Positions 23,171 to 33,479 of a stretch of 64,000 nucleotides of DNA are shown piece after piece; the stretch's first letter is position 1; each line of letters opens with the position of its first letter. The notes beneath the pieces were generated by a model, which did not search any database, had not been told where the DNA came from, and was given only the letters and a program-made list of their open reading frames with translations. This DNA is from Leptodontidium sp. MPI-SDFR-AT-0119 (taxonomy: Eukaryota; Ascomycota; Leotiomycetes; Helotiales; Leptodontidiaceae): positions 1,860,001 through 1,924,000 of the forward strand of contig JAHLEZ010000009.1 of the NCBI GenBank assembly GCA_020726505.1, read 5' to 3'. The position numbers were made by a program, and so were the translations under genes.

Positions 23171-24730
23171 TACGAAATAAACTATTTAAACGATAAGAGC
23201 GCGGGGAAAGAGTTAATTAAATAGAGTCATTAATAAGAGGGATAAATATATTATATAACTAGTATACGGCTATAAGGGATAAGCCTCCTTTTATAGTTTA
23301 TTATATTACCCCGGCAAATCTCGCTAAAGAAAGAGAAGAAGAGTATTAGACAGATAATATAAGTAAAGATAAGTATAATAATATATTTAAGTAAAATAAT
23401 AAAATTAAAGATTTGGTTTTTAGAAAACAAATAATTACTACTTATGTTATTATTTAGCGTTACTATATATCTTTTAAGTATATAAGTTTAAGTAAGATAA
23501 TAAAGATTAAAGATTTGGTTTTTAGAGAATAGATAATTATTACTTACGTTATTATTTAGCGTTATTATATATATTTTAAGTATATAAGGAAAACAATAAA
23601 ACAAGCGAGAATAACTAAGACAAATAATAACTTAATACTTAAAAATTAAGTTTAAAAGGCTTCTTTATTATTTAACTAAAAGAACGAACAAGGGGAGAAA
23701 TCGTTAACAAATTAAGTAACTTATTTTCGCTATTGTTGCCCTTATTTTTAGTAATATATTCTTTATCTTCTTTTACTTTCTTAACTTCCTTTATCTTTAT
23801 TTTTTCTTTACCCTTTCCTTTCTTTTTTTTCTTTATAATAGTTAACTCTTTAATTATAACTATAGTAAGCTCCTCTTTTTCCGCTTTTATATTAACTCCT
23901 TTAGCCTTAATCTCCTCCTCTTCTTCCTTAACGATCTTATCTTCTTCCTTAATATTAAACTTAGTTTCTTTGTCGTCGTCGAACACATCTCTTTCTTCTT
24001 TAATACTCGAATCACTCTCCTCTTCCTTTATTATAACTTTATTACTCTTATTCGGCTTGGACTTCTTCCCCCTAAGTAATATAGTCGGCGTTAATACTCC
24101 TCGATAATGACTTATAAAATCTTTCTTTGTTTTTGTTCCTAAAAGAGGTTTCCTTTTAACGAAAACATAAAAACGTAATAGAACTTTCAAGCCATTTCGA
24201 TCTTAATACTTTATTAATACGTCTTAAAAAGTTACACCGTAATTAAAAATATCTTTAGCGAATACTAATGTTTTATTATTTATATAAGCGATATAATATA
24301 AACGACGACTATTTAAGTGTAATTCTTTAAATAAAATAAGAGGGTAATTGTCGAAATCGGGGAATTTATTGTCGAAAAGAGTATTACTAATAAAGCTATA
24401 AACGTCGGATTTATCTTATAAAGGGGTACTTAATTCTAGCAAAACTTTTAAAGGGATTCCTGTGACTATTAGTTTGCCTGTTCCTTTGACTAACCAAAGG
24501 CTAACTAAAGTCTTCTGGGGGGCATTACTTAGTCGAATACTATAAGTACCTATGACCGAGTTGTAGATTCTAGTTCGGTTATCGTTAATTTCTACTGTCC
24601 TTAAGTGTTAATAAACTTTTAGAGTTAAGATAACTCTCTTTTAAGTGTCGAGGGATTGAAATTCCCTCTTATTACTCTTATCTTTTATTAATATTTAAAT
24701 CTTATCGTCGTTATTGTCTTTGTTATTATT
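23171..24730 (-). pseudogene. Decayed Lys/Glu-rich ORF next to the integrase element
   Basis: A 172-aa open frame (23672-24190) is a repetitive Lys/Glu-rich protein (KGKGKEKIKIKEVKKVKEDKE). Upstream on the same strand a decayed but protein-like reading continues to about 24700 (SLWLVKGTGKLIVTGIPLKV, ISNTLFDNKFPDFDNYPL) with stops at likely Gln codons. It may be a second gene of the integrase element or of the outer nest. No known domain was recognised. The Ser/Leu-rich frame on the opposite strand is its shadow. Confidence 0.35.
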
Positions 24731-25235
24731 TTAATGTTAATTAACGTTCGTGGGATTTTGGGAATGCCCGTTACTATAAAACTTCGAGTTTCGGAATTCT
24801 AGGCGCGACTAACAAGTAAGTATATTACACTTTACCCTAGAAATACGAACTCCTCGGTTTAGTGCTTGAGACGGCATAATTATAAGGTTAGTAAGAAAGT
24901 GACTAAAGGTGTGGGAATTACCTCACGGCGCTAAGGAGTAGTTAAAGTGTACTTAAGTTAAAAGCGGGGTAAAAAAGTTAAAAGTTGTTAAGTATTAATG
25001 TAGAATTAGTTAACGACTTATATATAGCTAGAGTTTAGTTGACGACAAACAAGATGTGGTACAGAAGTGGAGCATAAAGTAGGGTGCTTTCAAAGTAGTG
25101 ATTAAGTCGTCTGATTCTGTAAAAGGAGGCTCGTAGGGAGTAACTGACTATATACACGAATAGGGGCTGCTGACTCAGCGGTGCCATGGTGCCGCATGCC
25201 CGTGCCTGTACGACACAAGAATAATAGCGTTACTA
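24731..25235. other. AT-rich decayed sequence, no gene seen
   Basis: Transposon-like AT-rich DNA grades into a higher-GC stretch near 25150-25235. GCGTTACTA at 25227-25235 belongs to the TAACG motif family and was split by the following MITE. Confidence 0.4.
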
Positions 25236-25380
25236 TCCCCTTAGCTGCCAGAAGCGCCCTCGCCACAGGGCACGTGCGCTAAGCAACTGCTGTAGAAACC
25301 ACTATTTCTAGCCCTTCTCGCTAAAGCAGCCTATCATAACAGGGCTCTTAGAAGGGCGCTCCTGGTGGCAGCTAAGGGGA
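25236..25380. mobile_element. 145-bp MITE, TCCCCTTAGCTGCCA family
   Basis: Inverted ends TCCCCTTAGCTGCCA / TGGCAGCTAAGGGGA are flanked by TA on both sides (25234-25235 and 25381-25382). There is no coding capacity. A second member with the same ends lies at 35647-35835. The interiors differ in length and have partly similar GC-rich motifs. Confidence 0.88.
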
Positions 25381-25559
25381 TAGAGCGTTACTATAAAGTA
25401 TTACTATTAAAGTTAATACATACTTATTTACAACTAAACCTCGGTATAATATATATTACATAAAATAATTAATTATATTCTCTCGGTAAGATAAGTATCA
25501 CATAGTTAAAAGAAGTAAAGAAATCGAATAATAATTAATTACTTAAGTCATGTTTTAGT

Positions 25560-25652
25560 CCTAAGTTATGTTTTAGTCATCTGACCGGGGGGATTCCCGT
25601 AATGTCCGAAAAAAATTCTATTCGGACACGAGCACCTTAAAGCACGCCATAG
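25560..25652 (-). repeat. Right 93-bp terminal inverted repeat of the nest
   Basis: It is the inverted partner of 8866-8958. Just inside it the motif TTTAGTC-TAAGT is duplicated (about 25547-25567), a small tandem repeat absent from the left end. Confidence 0.9.
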
Positions 25653-26183
25653 AGGGGTGGGATTATGCAAGGGGAATCGGTTATAGAAGTTCGATGCCTA
25701 CACGACTTTATACAAAATCGACAAGCATAGGCAAGAGTAGGTCATAGTATCACAAATTGAGTTGGGATGCACCTCTATGTAGCAAATATGTGATCCAATA
25801 TTTGTATATCGCATACTAACATCATCCAGAAGCTAAACTTAATCGTGCCCCCAAAACAAGACTTCATTCCACACTACCTGATAAATACCTCTGATGATGG
25901 CCTTCTGCCTGTTCTAATTCACACTTCAACATCCTCCGCATGTTCAGTAATGCCATTCTTATCCATGTTAGCATCTGCAGAATCATTACCCTGACCAACA
26001 CTCCTTCGCACAAATTTCGCTGGCGGGGCGAGATAGAGAAGCAGGTGATCTAGCCACGTCAGACCCCCGTTCCCGCCACTTAGCCACTGCATATCACAAG
26101 TTTCGTACAATTCTCGATGACCTACCCTCCGTTCTCTGGTTTCACAACTCCGTGGATGCAACCTTAGAGGGCTTCTTCTTTGC

Positions 26184-26777
26184 TGAACAAGGGGACCATC
26201 GACCTCATGTTGCTCAGGCTCTTGCAACACAACGAGCGAATTTGCAGATATCATACCAATATCTGAAGCTCTTCTTTCTGCAGAAGTATCCTTTTTTGTA
26301 CTCCAATGGACCCCCGACGTTGCCAGCATTGCCAGAAATGCCGTCTGGTTCAAACTCCAGGACTTCCTTTTCGCCGTCAGACAAACAGCTGTTAGTCCTA
26401 CATCCCCACAGCCATCACATTATTACGAACAAGGCCAGCGGCAGACTCAACGCCAGCAATGTCAGGAGAACCTCCGAACTGGGTCGGTTCGACAAACATT
26501 ACAGATTGCTGAAGACATGCTATATGTCATTCATACATCCGGCGTTGAGAGCCTTCGATTAAACGGCGAACCATGTGCAGAGAAGATTCGACGTGTAGTA
26601 GTATCCGTATTGGAAGTCCTTGCGCAAGATATTGTAGATTTCGCTCTGTTGGAGCGCGCGGTCCAGTTCCGTGATCTCTATCCCCACCTGCTAGCTAGAT
26701 TGGAAAGCAAGGCTTCTGACAAGCCAGATTCTGCAATCGCCAGAAGTTCCCGCGCTAGGTCATATCCCAGTGTCTGA
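26184..26777 (+). pseudogene. Unrecognised coding remnant
   Basis: A single frame stays open for about 198 codons and ends at 26777. It has a protein-like composition: ADIIPISEALLSAEVSFFVL, a Gln-rich linker (QGQRQTQRQQCQE), then amphipathic helices (IRRVVVSVLEVLAQDIVDF). There is no ATG before 26517, so either an upstream exon was lost or the 5' part is broken. The 25650-26183 stretch before it shows no clear gene. The family was not recognised; the Gln-rich linker and helices could suit a STAND/NACHT N-terminal region, but this is weak. A competing minus-strand frame (25919-26353) has no recognised features. Confidence 0.3.
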
Positions 26778-27242
26778 GAATAGATTGGACTTTACAAAAA
26801 ATAATGTCATTTATATTGGGCCACTGCCTTACACTGAGCACGGAATAATGACACCCCCTGTTGGAAGCACAAATTATTACATAATTGAAATCCAGTCGGC
26901 CGGTATCGTAATCATGGGACATGTGGGGTGGTTGTAGATGAAAGAGAGGCTGGGTGTTGGTTACAACTGGGGAAGTGGTGGGTGTGGTGGCGGGGTTGCC
27001 GTTGCAGGTGCGGTGTGGACGAACGCCGAACCTTGAACTTGAGGAATTCGGAGTCTGTTCCCCAGGATTTCACTACTCCGTTACCCCTGATAGAGCCCTT
27101 TATCCCACCGTTCCTTGAACCCCCAACTATGAACCCCGAACCCGAGGAGTCTCCATCCAGTACTTAAAGAAAGGTCTGTCTAGCAACATTCAGTGCAGGA
27201 GTCAGAGTTACGTCAGCCTCGTCTACCGAGGAAATTGGAAAT
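26778..27242. other. Intergenic, promoter of the aminotransferase gene
   Basis: No gene is visible. The last 100 bp before 27243 are the likely leader. Confidence 0.4.
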
Positions 27243-28483
27243 ATGGTGACGATTGAGCCATTTGAAGTCGAGCAGGTACTTAAGCCTTCCACCCTATGCC
27301 AGGCTGCTCTACTAATAGTTCTTAGTGGATGGATAAGTATGAAGTCACACCAGGAGTCTTGAACATCGCAGAGACTTGTGCTGCATCCATCTCGATCGAT
27401 GACCTCGTTGTCCTCTGCGACGACCCCGATATCCCACACCCCCTTAAAACATCCACGAAACTCACGTATGGTGCTATTCGAGGGTCCGAAGCTCTACGAG
27501 AGCGACTTGCTTCCCTATATTCGACAGATTTTTCGACTCTGCTCCCTGCCGAGAATATCCTCATCACACCGGGTGCTATTGCCGCAAACTTCCTGCTGTT
27601 GTATACGCTCATCGGACCTGGAGACCATGTCATCTGCGAACACCCCACCTATCAGCAACTGTACGATGTGCCAAAGAGCTTAGGTGCAGAGGTCTCGCTA
27701 TGGAAGCTTCGGAGAGAGAGAATGTACATACCAGATCTAGAGGATTTGAAAGAATTGGTGAAAGACAACACCAAGATAATTATCATAAATAATCCTAATA
27801 ACCCAACGGGATCCACGACCCCTAGGTCGGTTTTGCAAGCTCTCGTGGACTTCGCCAAGGAACGCAACATAATTATTCTCTCCGACGAAGTTTACAGACC
27901 TTTGTTCCATGGAATCTCTCCAACAGATCCAGAGTTGCCGCCATCTATTGTTTCATTCGGATACGCAAAAACCATCAGCACTGGTTCAATGTCGAAAGCA
28001 TACAGTTTAGCAGGGATCCGTATTGGTTGGATTGCGTCTCGAGATCGATTAATCATCGAAGCTATTGCTTCAGCAAGAGACTATACCACTATATCAGTCT
28101 CGCAACTGGACGATCAAGTAGCTGCATATGCTCTCTCAGCACCTGTCCTTCAGTCTCTTCTAGGTCGGAACATTAAGCTTGCAACGACGAACGTTGCGCT
28201 CCTGGAGGAATTCGTAGATAAGTGGAGCAATGTCTGCTCATGGGTGAAACCAACGAGCGGAACTACTGCTCTGATGAAGTTCGAGAAGGATGGCAAGCCG
28301 GTTGAGGACGTGCAGTTTTGCATTGATGTTCTTGAAAGAACGAAAGTCATGTTCTTGCCAGCTTCGAAGTGCTTTGGAGAAGAATTCAAAGGATCTGTAC
28401 GCATTGGCTTCGTTTGCGAGACTGAAGTTCTGCAAGAAGGCCTGAAGCAACTGGGTTTGTATGTTCGCAGCAATCTGCTTTGA
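27243..28483 (+). CDS. PLP aminotransferase class I/II, capreomycidine-synthase-like
   Basis: The coding sequence joins 27243-27275 and 27326-28483, giving 396 aa. The 50-nt intron (GTACTT...CTTAG, branch ACTAAT) restores the conserved start MVTIEPFEVEQWMDKYE. The fold-type I core is complete: PGAIAANFLLLYTLIGPGDHV, the NPNNPTG turn, SDEVYRPLF with the PLP-ring Asp, and SMSKAYSLAGIRIGW with the Schiff-base Lys at about residue 235. Fungal relatives are annotated as aminotransferases with similarity to capreomycidine synthase; the true substrate is unknown and probably a basic or hydroxy amino acid. The gene is intact and of normal composition. It precedes, in convergent orientation, another PLP enzyme at 29633-30637, suggesting an amino-acid metabolism pair. 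Confidence 0.88.
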
Positions 28484-29632
28484 ATGAAATGCAATTGTTT
28501 GACTTGTTCTGCCTGAAATGCCTCATTTGTAAATCGTTGAAGTAACTCTCAATCTGTTGACGCTTTGAGCAACTGTGTGGCAAGGTGCTCTTCCATACCT
28601 CATAACTGACACAGTCCAGACATGTGTGGAAGGTCAAGACGCCGTGGGATTTGAGCTAAAGATAAGGGGGAAAATGCGAGTCTGAAGAGATTTGGTTGCT
28701 CGAACCATCTAAGTTCTGGCCTGGGTCTGATATTGAACTGGAAGCAGCGCCTCGGGGACTTAAACTTCGCCAAATGGACTCAGCCCAAACGTCTCTCAAT
28801 CCATACTCCTTTCCAACCACTTCAAAATGCGCATCACTCAATTGCCACTAATCATGAAACTTCTCAGCATTCAAGACATGGTAAGACATCAAACCACTCG
28901 AGATGTGATACCATAAACGGGGTTGTACTCAGTAACCGCCTCTTCATGGGCCGAGAAACTGGCTACAACTAAGTCAGAGGACATTCGGTGTAAGGCTGTA
29001 TGATGTACCTACGGGAAAGATATCACCTCCGCCCTCACCTCATAGTCTACGACCTCTTGATACTAAGACTGCCCGAGGTCAAAGAGTCTGATGGTCAGTG
29101 AAGCAGGACAACGCGTTCCGTTGGTAGCAGAGGTACGAACTTACTTTTCCTCTGTTAGGTCGGCAGGGAGTCGAAGATGGATGCCGTCGACGAAATGCTC
29201 GACCATTCTCCGCAGAGGCTCCCCTAATCGCTTCCAGTAGTCGGCTTTCTCTTTGCTTGCTTACGCTTTGATTTCCCCTCCCTTTCTTCCATTCTTACCT
29301 CCTCACTGACCCCTTTACCTTTCATCCCCTTGTAATGGATGTTATTTGTTCCGGGATAGCTCAAGGCTGGGATTCTTGTCCTGATATGAAGGTTGTTAAT
29401 TGGCAAACTGGGGAAATAGTTGAGTTGATTTCGATGGAGTATCTATAGGATAAGTATTATTAGTCTAATCAAAGAAGATTACACTATGTATGTCAATGAC
29501 ATCTGCTTCTTTTTCATCTATAACATCTGTGAGACTAGTTTTTGTGTTTACAGTTGCTATGTCCTTTACAAGGCCGACTAAACAGTCTCGTACTGGTAAG
29601 GTCTATTGTGTTTTCTAACCTACTCAATTGAA
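28484..29632. other. Intergenic between convergent PLP-enzyme genes
   Basis: Only short unrelated frames are present. Both neighbouring genes end here. Nothing else was recognised. Confidence 0.5.
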
Positions 29633-30637
29633 CTATGCATCCTCAAAGAGATCTCCATGCAAGTACTTAAGACCAGTATCGCAGGCAACTGTTACGATGG
29701 TTTTCCCAGGACCGAATTCCTTCGCTAAGGCGATGGCCGCAGTGACATTCACACCAGTTGAAGTGCCCACTAGCAAACCTTCCTCGCTAGCCAGACGACG
29801 GCACATGCGCCGGCCTTCTTTTTCTGATATAGCTCGGGCCTCATCGTACAATTCGCGAGCAAGAAGCGGTGGTACGTAGCCAATACCCACACCCTCAACA
29901 TGGTGCGATCCAGGGCGTCCTTCGGTCAGTACTGGCGTCGAGGCTGGCTCACAAACTACCACACGGATATGAGGCCATTGTGGCTTAAGGACCATTGCTA
30001 CTCCCATTGCCATTCCTGCAGTGCCAATGGTGGTGCAGAAGGCATCGATTCCATGAGGGAATTGATGGATGAGCTCGTTCGCCATCTCCGCGTATCCGAC
30101 AAAAGCATCCCGGTTATGGAACTGATCGGTGTGGTAAAAATTGCCTTTTCCCGCAACCTCTTTAGCGCGCTGTATCATGGATGGGATAAGATCCTTCGTG
30201 ACCTGACCTGAGGGACTCGGAACGATTTCGAGAGCCGCCCCAAACACCTCCATCGTACGTAATTTCTCGCTCGCAAAAGCATTGGAAGAGACCACATGAA
30301 AATCGTAGCCCTTCGCCGCACACACAAACGCAAGGGAAGAACCGGTACTTCCACCACTTGCTTCAACCACAATCATTCCTGGCTTTAAGTCTCCGCGACG
30401 CTCGGCTTCTTCAATGATAGGTTTTGCCATTCGATCTTTGTAGGAGCCAGTCGGATTGAAAGATTCGAGTTTCAAATAGACGTTGGCATGGTCGTGGGGA
30501 ACAACATGGCGCAAGCGCACTACCGGCGTGTTACCGATGGCGTCAAGCGCGCTCTCAACTGGTGGTGGGGGTATGCGTGTGAAGCCTTTTGTGCGGAACG
30601 TCGAGGTAGGGGTGGTTAAGTGCACTGGGACACTCAT
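29633..30637 (-). CDS. Cysteine synthase-like PLP enzyme (beta-family)
   Basis: This 334-aa fold-type II PLP enzyme starts at 30637 and is intron-free. Features are AIGNTPVVRLRHV near residue 35, the PLP Lys67 in NPTGSYKDRM, an EASGGSTGSSLA loop (the usual form is EPTSGNTG), a GTAGMAMGVAMVLK phosphate-binding region, VEGVGIGYVPP and CDTGLKYL near the C-terminus. Such enzymes catalyse beta-replacement on O-acetylserine or related amino acids; the altered substrate loop suggests a specialised rather than housekeeping substrate. The N-terminus has a short Thr/Pro-rich segment with no clear transit peptide. It is intact and converges on the aminotransferase gene. An uninterpreted AT-rich stretch separates it from the pseudogene at 30900. 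Confidence 0.87.
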   Translation of the reverse strand: MSVPVHLTTPTSTFRTKGFTRIPPPPVESALDAIGNTPVVRLRHVVPHDHANVYLKLESFNPTGSYKDRMAKPIIEEAERRGDLKPGMIVVEASGGSTGSSLAFVCAAKGYDFHVVSSNAFASEKLRTMEVFGAALEIVPSPSGQVTKDLIPSMIQRAKEVAGKGNFYHTDQFHNRDAFVGYAEMANELIHQFPHGIDAFCTTIGTAGMAMGVAMVLKPQWPHIRVVVCEPASTPVLTEGRPGSHHVEGVGIGYVPPLLARELYDEARAISEKEGRRMCRRLASEEGLLVGTSTGVNVTAAIALAKEFGPGKTIVTVACDTGLKYLHGDLFEDA

Positions 30638-30899
30638 TGTATTTTTTTTTGAAGATCTATGTATTTTTGAATTATGTAAACTAACAGAGGATTAGACAAG
30701 AACAATCAATCCCTTGTCATCCTCGCAAGGGAGGAGCAAGTAGAGCTTATGAAGTATGAGAGAAAACTCTGCTTTTTTAATGGGATCGACAGTAGCCGAG
30801 GTTGGCTTTGCTGGCCGGTTATCCACGGCAGACTAGGGACTTGACACATCACGAGTCGTGACAGCTCAAGCCTTTTGTCTTTTCGTTATGGTTCTCCAG

Positions 30900-31720
30900 T
30901 TGATAATGGGTTGACAACACCAGCTCGAACAAATCCCCGAATTCGGAGACGAATGCAAAAGCGCATTCAAACGCATGGTCTCAACTCCCCAAATAGCCGA
31001 AGCAGAGAAAAAACAAGCCCAAAGAGCCAGAAAAGTGGGAAGAATCCGCTCTCATCGAAAAGAAGAAACAGACACCACGCATCACATCCTTCGTCTTCTC
31101 CAAACCTAGTAAAAACGAAGGAGAAGAACCCGATCCCGGCTGTTTCGCCGTCTCAAGCTACCTAATGGGTTACTGCGATCGTATTCAATCGTCAGCGGGT
31201 GGCGAGTAAACTTACGTTAGGCGTTGCACTTGATGAACAAAGTCACGGAGGATCGAAATATGTGCATGAGAGCTTGAATGAGGCCGATACCTGGTTGGCA
31301 AGATCATGGAAAGTGTGCCGATTAAGGACAGTCTTCGAACCATATTTTCAATGCGGACGGTATTGGCATCACAGCTTTCTTAGGTCATATCAATATCTAC
31401 GAGCAAATTAACTGCAACTATACGTTGCATTTTGCGGTGAGGTCTGCTGAGGAGGTACCATTTAGTGAGAAGATTGAGAAGATGGGTGGGAGGGTGAATG
31501 TGTATGATAAGAGTAAGGGAAAGAGGATGGACATTGAGGGCATCTTGAGGGAGAGGGTGTGGGGCAGTTTTGTGTATAGATGTGGACCGTAGAGGACGAT
31601 TGACGAGGTTGAGAGGGCGGCTGCGGTGATGGGTATGGGGTGTGATGAGGTGCATTATGAGGCTTTTTAGGTGGATAGTACTAGCGACCTGTTTTTGGTT
31701 ACGGTTGTGCGTGGGGGGAG
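30900..31720 (+). pseudogene. PDR-type oxidoreductase (phthalate dioxygenase reductase-like)
   Basis: Conserved blocks appear in order but in different frames: RITSFVFSKP, PGCFARLKLPNGLLRSYSIVSG (FMN-binding barrel), LGVALDEQSHGGSKYVHESL, then IYEQI-NCNYTLHFAVRSAEEVPF (NAD domain), KMGGRVNVYDKSKGKRM and ERAAAVMGMGCDEVHYEAF. These match fungal flavin reductases that pass electrons from NAD(P)H to a [2Fe-2S] centre. Frameshifts occur around 31190-31400, a TAG lies after VYRCGP (about 31590) and another before VDSTSDLF. The C-terminal ferredoxin domain is not recognisable. The gene is dead but its composition is not RIP-like, so it decayed by ordinary indels and point changes. Confidence 0.7.
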
Positions 31721-32913
31721 GGGGAGAGGGAGAGCGGGATGGGGGATGGGGGAACGGGAAGGTTATCGATTTTTTGGGGGATAAGACCCTGAGTACTGTA
31801 AGAACGCGCTGATTTGGGCATGTTATCTGGCATCGGACAAGGCACGGAACTCCGAAGTCGGGGATCAGCGGTGGGGATAAAAATCTTCGTACCTGTTAGA
31901 AGAAAGCGTTTGCCGGTGCCGGGCTAGGACCTTTGTTATTTTTCTAAGGCAGGGCTTCGGATATGGTGCCGGCCAGACTGGCACTGGACCACGAGGCACG
32001 AGTCAGGTACCACGACGAGCGACAACTTGTCAAGCACAAGGCGCACCTTTATGGGATTGGGACGCGACGTACGGAACGACAGCCGAATACCCCGTCTCTA
32101 TTCCTTGCCCAACCGACGAGTTCATGCACGAGGAACACGCCCATCATTGTCTTGGTTCCAGGGTCTCAGCAAAATATTGCCTAGTAGATTCTACCTAAAC
32201 TCTCTTCTTTTAATCCCTCCAGTACGCGTTGCTCGCACCCTGCGGCCACCGGCCTGATCTACTCAAGACTTCACGAGAGTTGACCGGGTAGGTTAGGTGT
32301 TTACGGCGTTGACACATAGAAAAGCTGGCCTCCTATGTTTGAGTATCCTATATTTATAAGGCGCGGTCAGCAAGGAGCTTCGGCGTTCCCGGGGGGGGGG
32401 GGGGGCGGGGCATGGCTGGAACTTGGAAGGGGATTCGTGGTGACGAGTTTATCACAGAAGAGAAGAGATCTTTTAGAGTGCCTCTGGATCCCGGACACCT
32501 GGATGAGATTCGAGCGGAATAGGATGGTATTGCTAAGATCCTTGCCCAATAAGGTGTGCCTGCACAAAGAAAAATGGGTAGATGTTCTTCGCGGTGTTAA
32601 AAGAAGATATTCAGGTGTGTGTCTTTTGCAATGCTGGCTCGTTGAACAATCGTGACGAAGACGAGCAGCAAGAGAAAATAATATAAAGTGAGTCAGACTG
32701 CCGTTCCTAATCAGAGCAACATGCTCTTAAAATCATCGATGTGTACTTATCGCTGACTGTCCCCTCCATTTCTACTTCTCGAACTCCTCATTCGGCCACT
32801 TTCAAAATGTATGTGGCTCCAATTCAGTCGAGCTCGGGCCACTCGATAGTCAGAAAGATCTTACTCTTGGTCAGCAATTCCAATCGGAGACTCCCGGCTC
32901 ATCTTGTTTTCCT
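31721..32913. other. Non-coding or decayed stretch with a G15 run
   Basis: No recognisable gene. The sequence at 31710-31760 is G-rich, and a homopolymer of 15 G occupies 32391-32405. Short frames on both strands show no family features. Confidence 0.5.
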
Positions 32914-33264
32914 ATGCCGGAAGACATGACTCTGTCTCAGTTCCAAGACGCTCTCGAGATCGACTCGAACAACGTAGCAGCCCGGGTCCAAATGCATACT
33001 CATAGCAAGACCTGTATCAAACACCAGAAGAAGGTTCCCAAATCACGTACGACGGCGAATCCCGTTCCGATTATCCAGAGTGAAGGAATGGCAACAGATG
33101 CTGATGAGACTCCACAGCGTCCCCGAATTCCCACGCAGTTACTCACCAAGGGAAGGTTGATGGCACGAAGAAACTACCAGAAGGCCCTAACGTACGCCTC
33201 GTTGCATTATGCCACAATAACAAATGCTGTTAGCTGGGGTCGCAGCCAACCAGTACTTTTTTGA
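32914..33264 (+). pseudogene. Helitron-like protein fragment
   Basis: A 116-aa open frame contains the block EIDSNNVAARVQMHTHSKTC, which resembles the His/Cys-rich region of fungal Helitron helicase-replicase proteins where N-x-H-T-H-x2-T-C precedes the Pif1 helicase part. The frame probably extends upstream without a start codon (QQFQSETPGSSCFPMPED). The usual following helicase domain is missing, so this is a short remnant. It may derive from the same kind of element as 8140-8860. The assignment is from recalled resemblance only. Confidence 0.35.
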
Positions 33265-33479
33265 TGATGGGTCTTGTACAGTACTGAACACGGAGGTCGG
33301 AGGAGGCCATCTAACAAATTACCAGCTTGACCAGTAGCTCTGAAGCCAACAGCAGAATATCCAAACAAATCCGGGGGAATATGGCTAAAAAAGAGTTCGC
33401 TCAACCTCTTGCCACATCCCTCTCGTGACATGGAATTGGTCCAGCACTTACTAGGAGCTTCAGTAGATTCATCAGTGCC

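Larger units (their letters stand above)
8869..25649. mobile_element. 16.8-kb TA-flanked TIR-bounded transposon nest
   Basis: Both ends carry the same inverted sequence beginning TGGCGTGCTTTAAGGTGCTC, each directly flanked by TA (8867-8868 and 25650-25651), as expected for a Tc1/mariner- or pogo-type target duplication. Everything between is AT-rich and made of other transposons: a Tc1-type shell, an intact Tc1/mariner, an intact hAT, a pogo element, a Clr5-integrase remnant and a MITE. No open transposase can be assigned with certainty to the outer TIRs. The decayed acidic minus-strand frame at 9082-9297 and the 23672-24700 frame are candidates for remains of the host element. Confidence 0.75.

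Noticed and set aside
23733..24107. A Ser/Leu-rich membrane-like protein on the plus strand
   Set aside because: It is the exact antisense of the Lys/Glu-rich frame; low-complexity shadow.
8869..25649. A Starship-type giant element
   Set aside because: No tyrosine recombinase (DUF3435) gene lies near either end and the unit has long inverted ends with TA flanks, unlike Starships.
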